From Cloacimonetes bacterium UBA6081 (lineage in GTDB: Bacteria > Cloacimonadota > Cloacimonadia > Cloacimonadales > Cloacimonadaceae), in the NCBI GenBank assembly GCA_002428685.1, contig DIXL01000060.1, positions 10,858 through 34,934 of the forward strand: a DNA stretch of 24,077 nt, given 5' to 3'. This document shows positions 24,038 through 24,077 of the stretch, one piece after another (the first letter of the stretch is position 1; each line of letters starts with the position of its first letter). Under the pieces are notes generated by a model, which saw only the letters and a program-made list of their open reading frames with translations, did not search any database and was not told where the DNA came from. The translations under genes were made by a program, and so were the position numbers.

Positions 24038-24077
24038 GGAAGCTGATCTCCCGATCGGCTTGTGGCAATCAGGAGAT
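24019..24077. repeat. REP-like palindromic repeat, right edge copy (inverted)
   Basis: This is the reverse complement of 16-97, apart from one 23-bp unit and two base changes. The hairpin AAGCTGATC-TCCC-GATCGGCTT is preserved (one G-T wobble). The window ends within it, so its full extent is unknown. Confidence 0.75.

Overview
The window looks like a piece of a genome (or a whole metagenomic contig) from a bacterium of the Fibrobacterota-Chlorobiota-Bacteroidota (FCB) superphylum. My best guess is Candidatus Cloacimonadota. This rests on gene style only: a long alpha-2-macroglobulin of the Bacteroidota type, an LVIVD-propeller protein with a YPNPF-type C-terminal sorting domain, a giant extracellular protein built from SBBP propellers, choice-of-anchor-D (ASH) modules, PKD domains and a beta-helix, and many REP-like palindromes. 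No rRNA, tRNA or housekeeping marker is present to confirm the taxonomy. All convincing genes are on the + strand.

Layout. (1) 1-1130: a palindromic REP-like repeat followed by transposase debris. An IS1380-like N-terminal part is joined out of frame to an IS4-like C-terminal part that carries a perfect Y-(2)-R-(3)-E-(6)-K signature. (2) 1194-1835: a secreted TPR protein, then a 110-bp element with 18-bp terminal inverted repeats. (3) 2037-5118: a tight three-gene cassette of a small exported protein (possibly DUF4390-like), an NtrY-like membrane histidine kinase and an NtrX/AtoC-like sigma-54 activator whose GTG start directly abuts the kinase stop. (4) 5301-11402: a 2033-residue alpha-2-macroglobulin with an intact C-x-E-Q thioester motif, bracketed by two 141-bp REPIN-like elements. 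(5) 11667-11768: a 33-residue signal-peptide-like ORF. (6) 11884-14052: a 722-residue LVIVD protein with a FlgD-like/T9SS-type C-terminal domain. (7) 14053-14588: a repeat-rich intergenic region. (8) 14589-23579: a 2996-residue modular surface protein. (9) 23580-24077: remnants of an IS1634-like transposase and an inverted copy of the left-edge palindrome.

Together the region reads as an envelope and surface module: one two-component system, a protease-trapping or envelope-guarding macroglobulin, and two very large exported beta-propeller proteins. Insertion-sequence remnants and REP-type palindromes lie at its edges and between genes. The kinase/regulator pair may control the downstream genes, but I found no correctly spaced sigma-54 promoter to support that.

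The least expected signals are: the REPIN pair around the macroglobulin gene, with a compensatory stem change and a nested insertion; the 2x7 propeller architecture in two neighbouring proteins; in-frame DNA repeats inside the beta-helix; and 11-bp phased repeats before the giant gene. I did not find an obvious new defence or mobile system.
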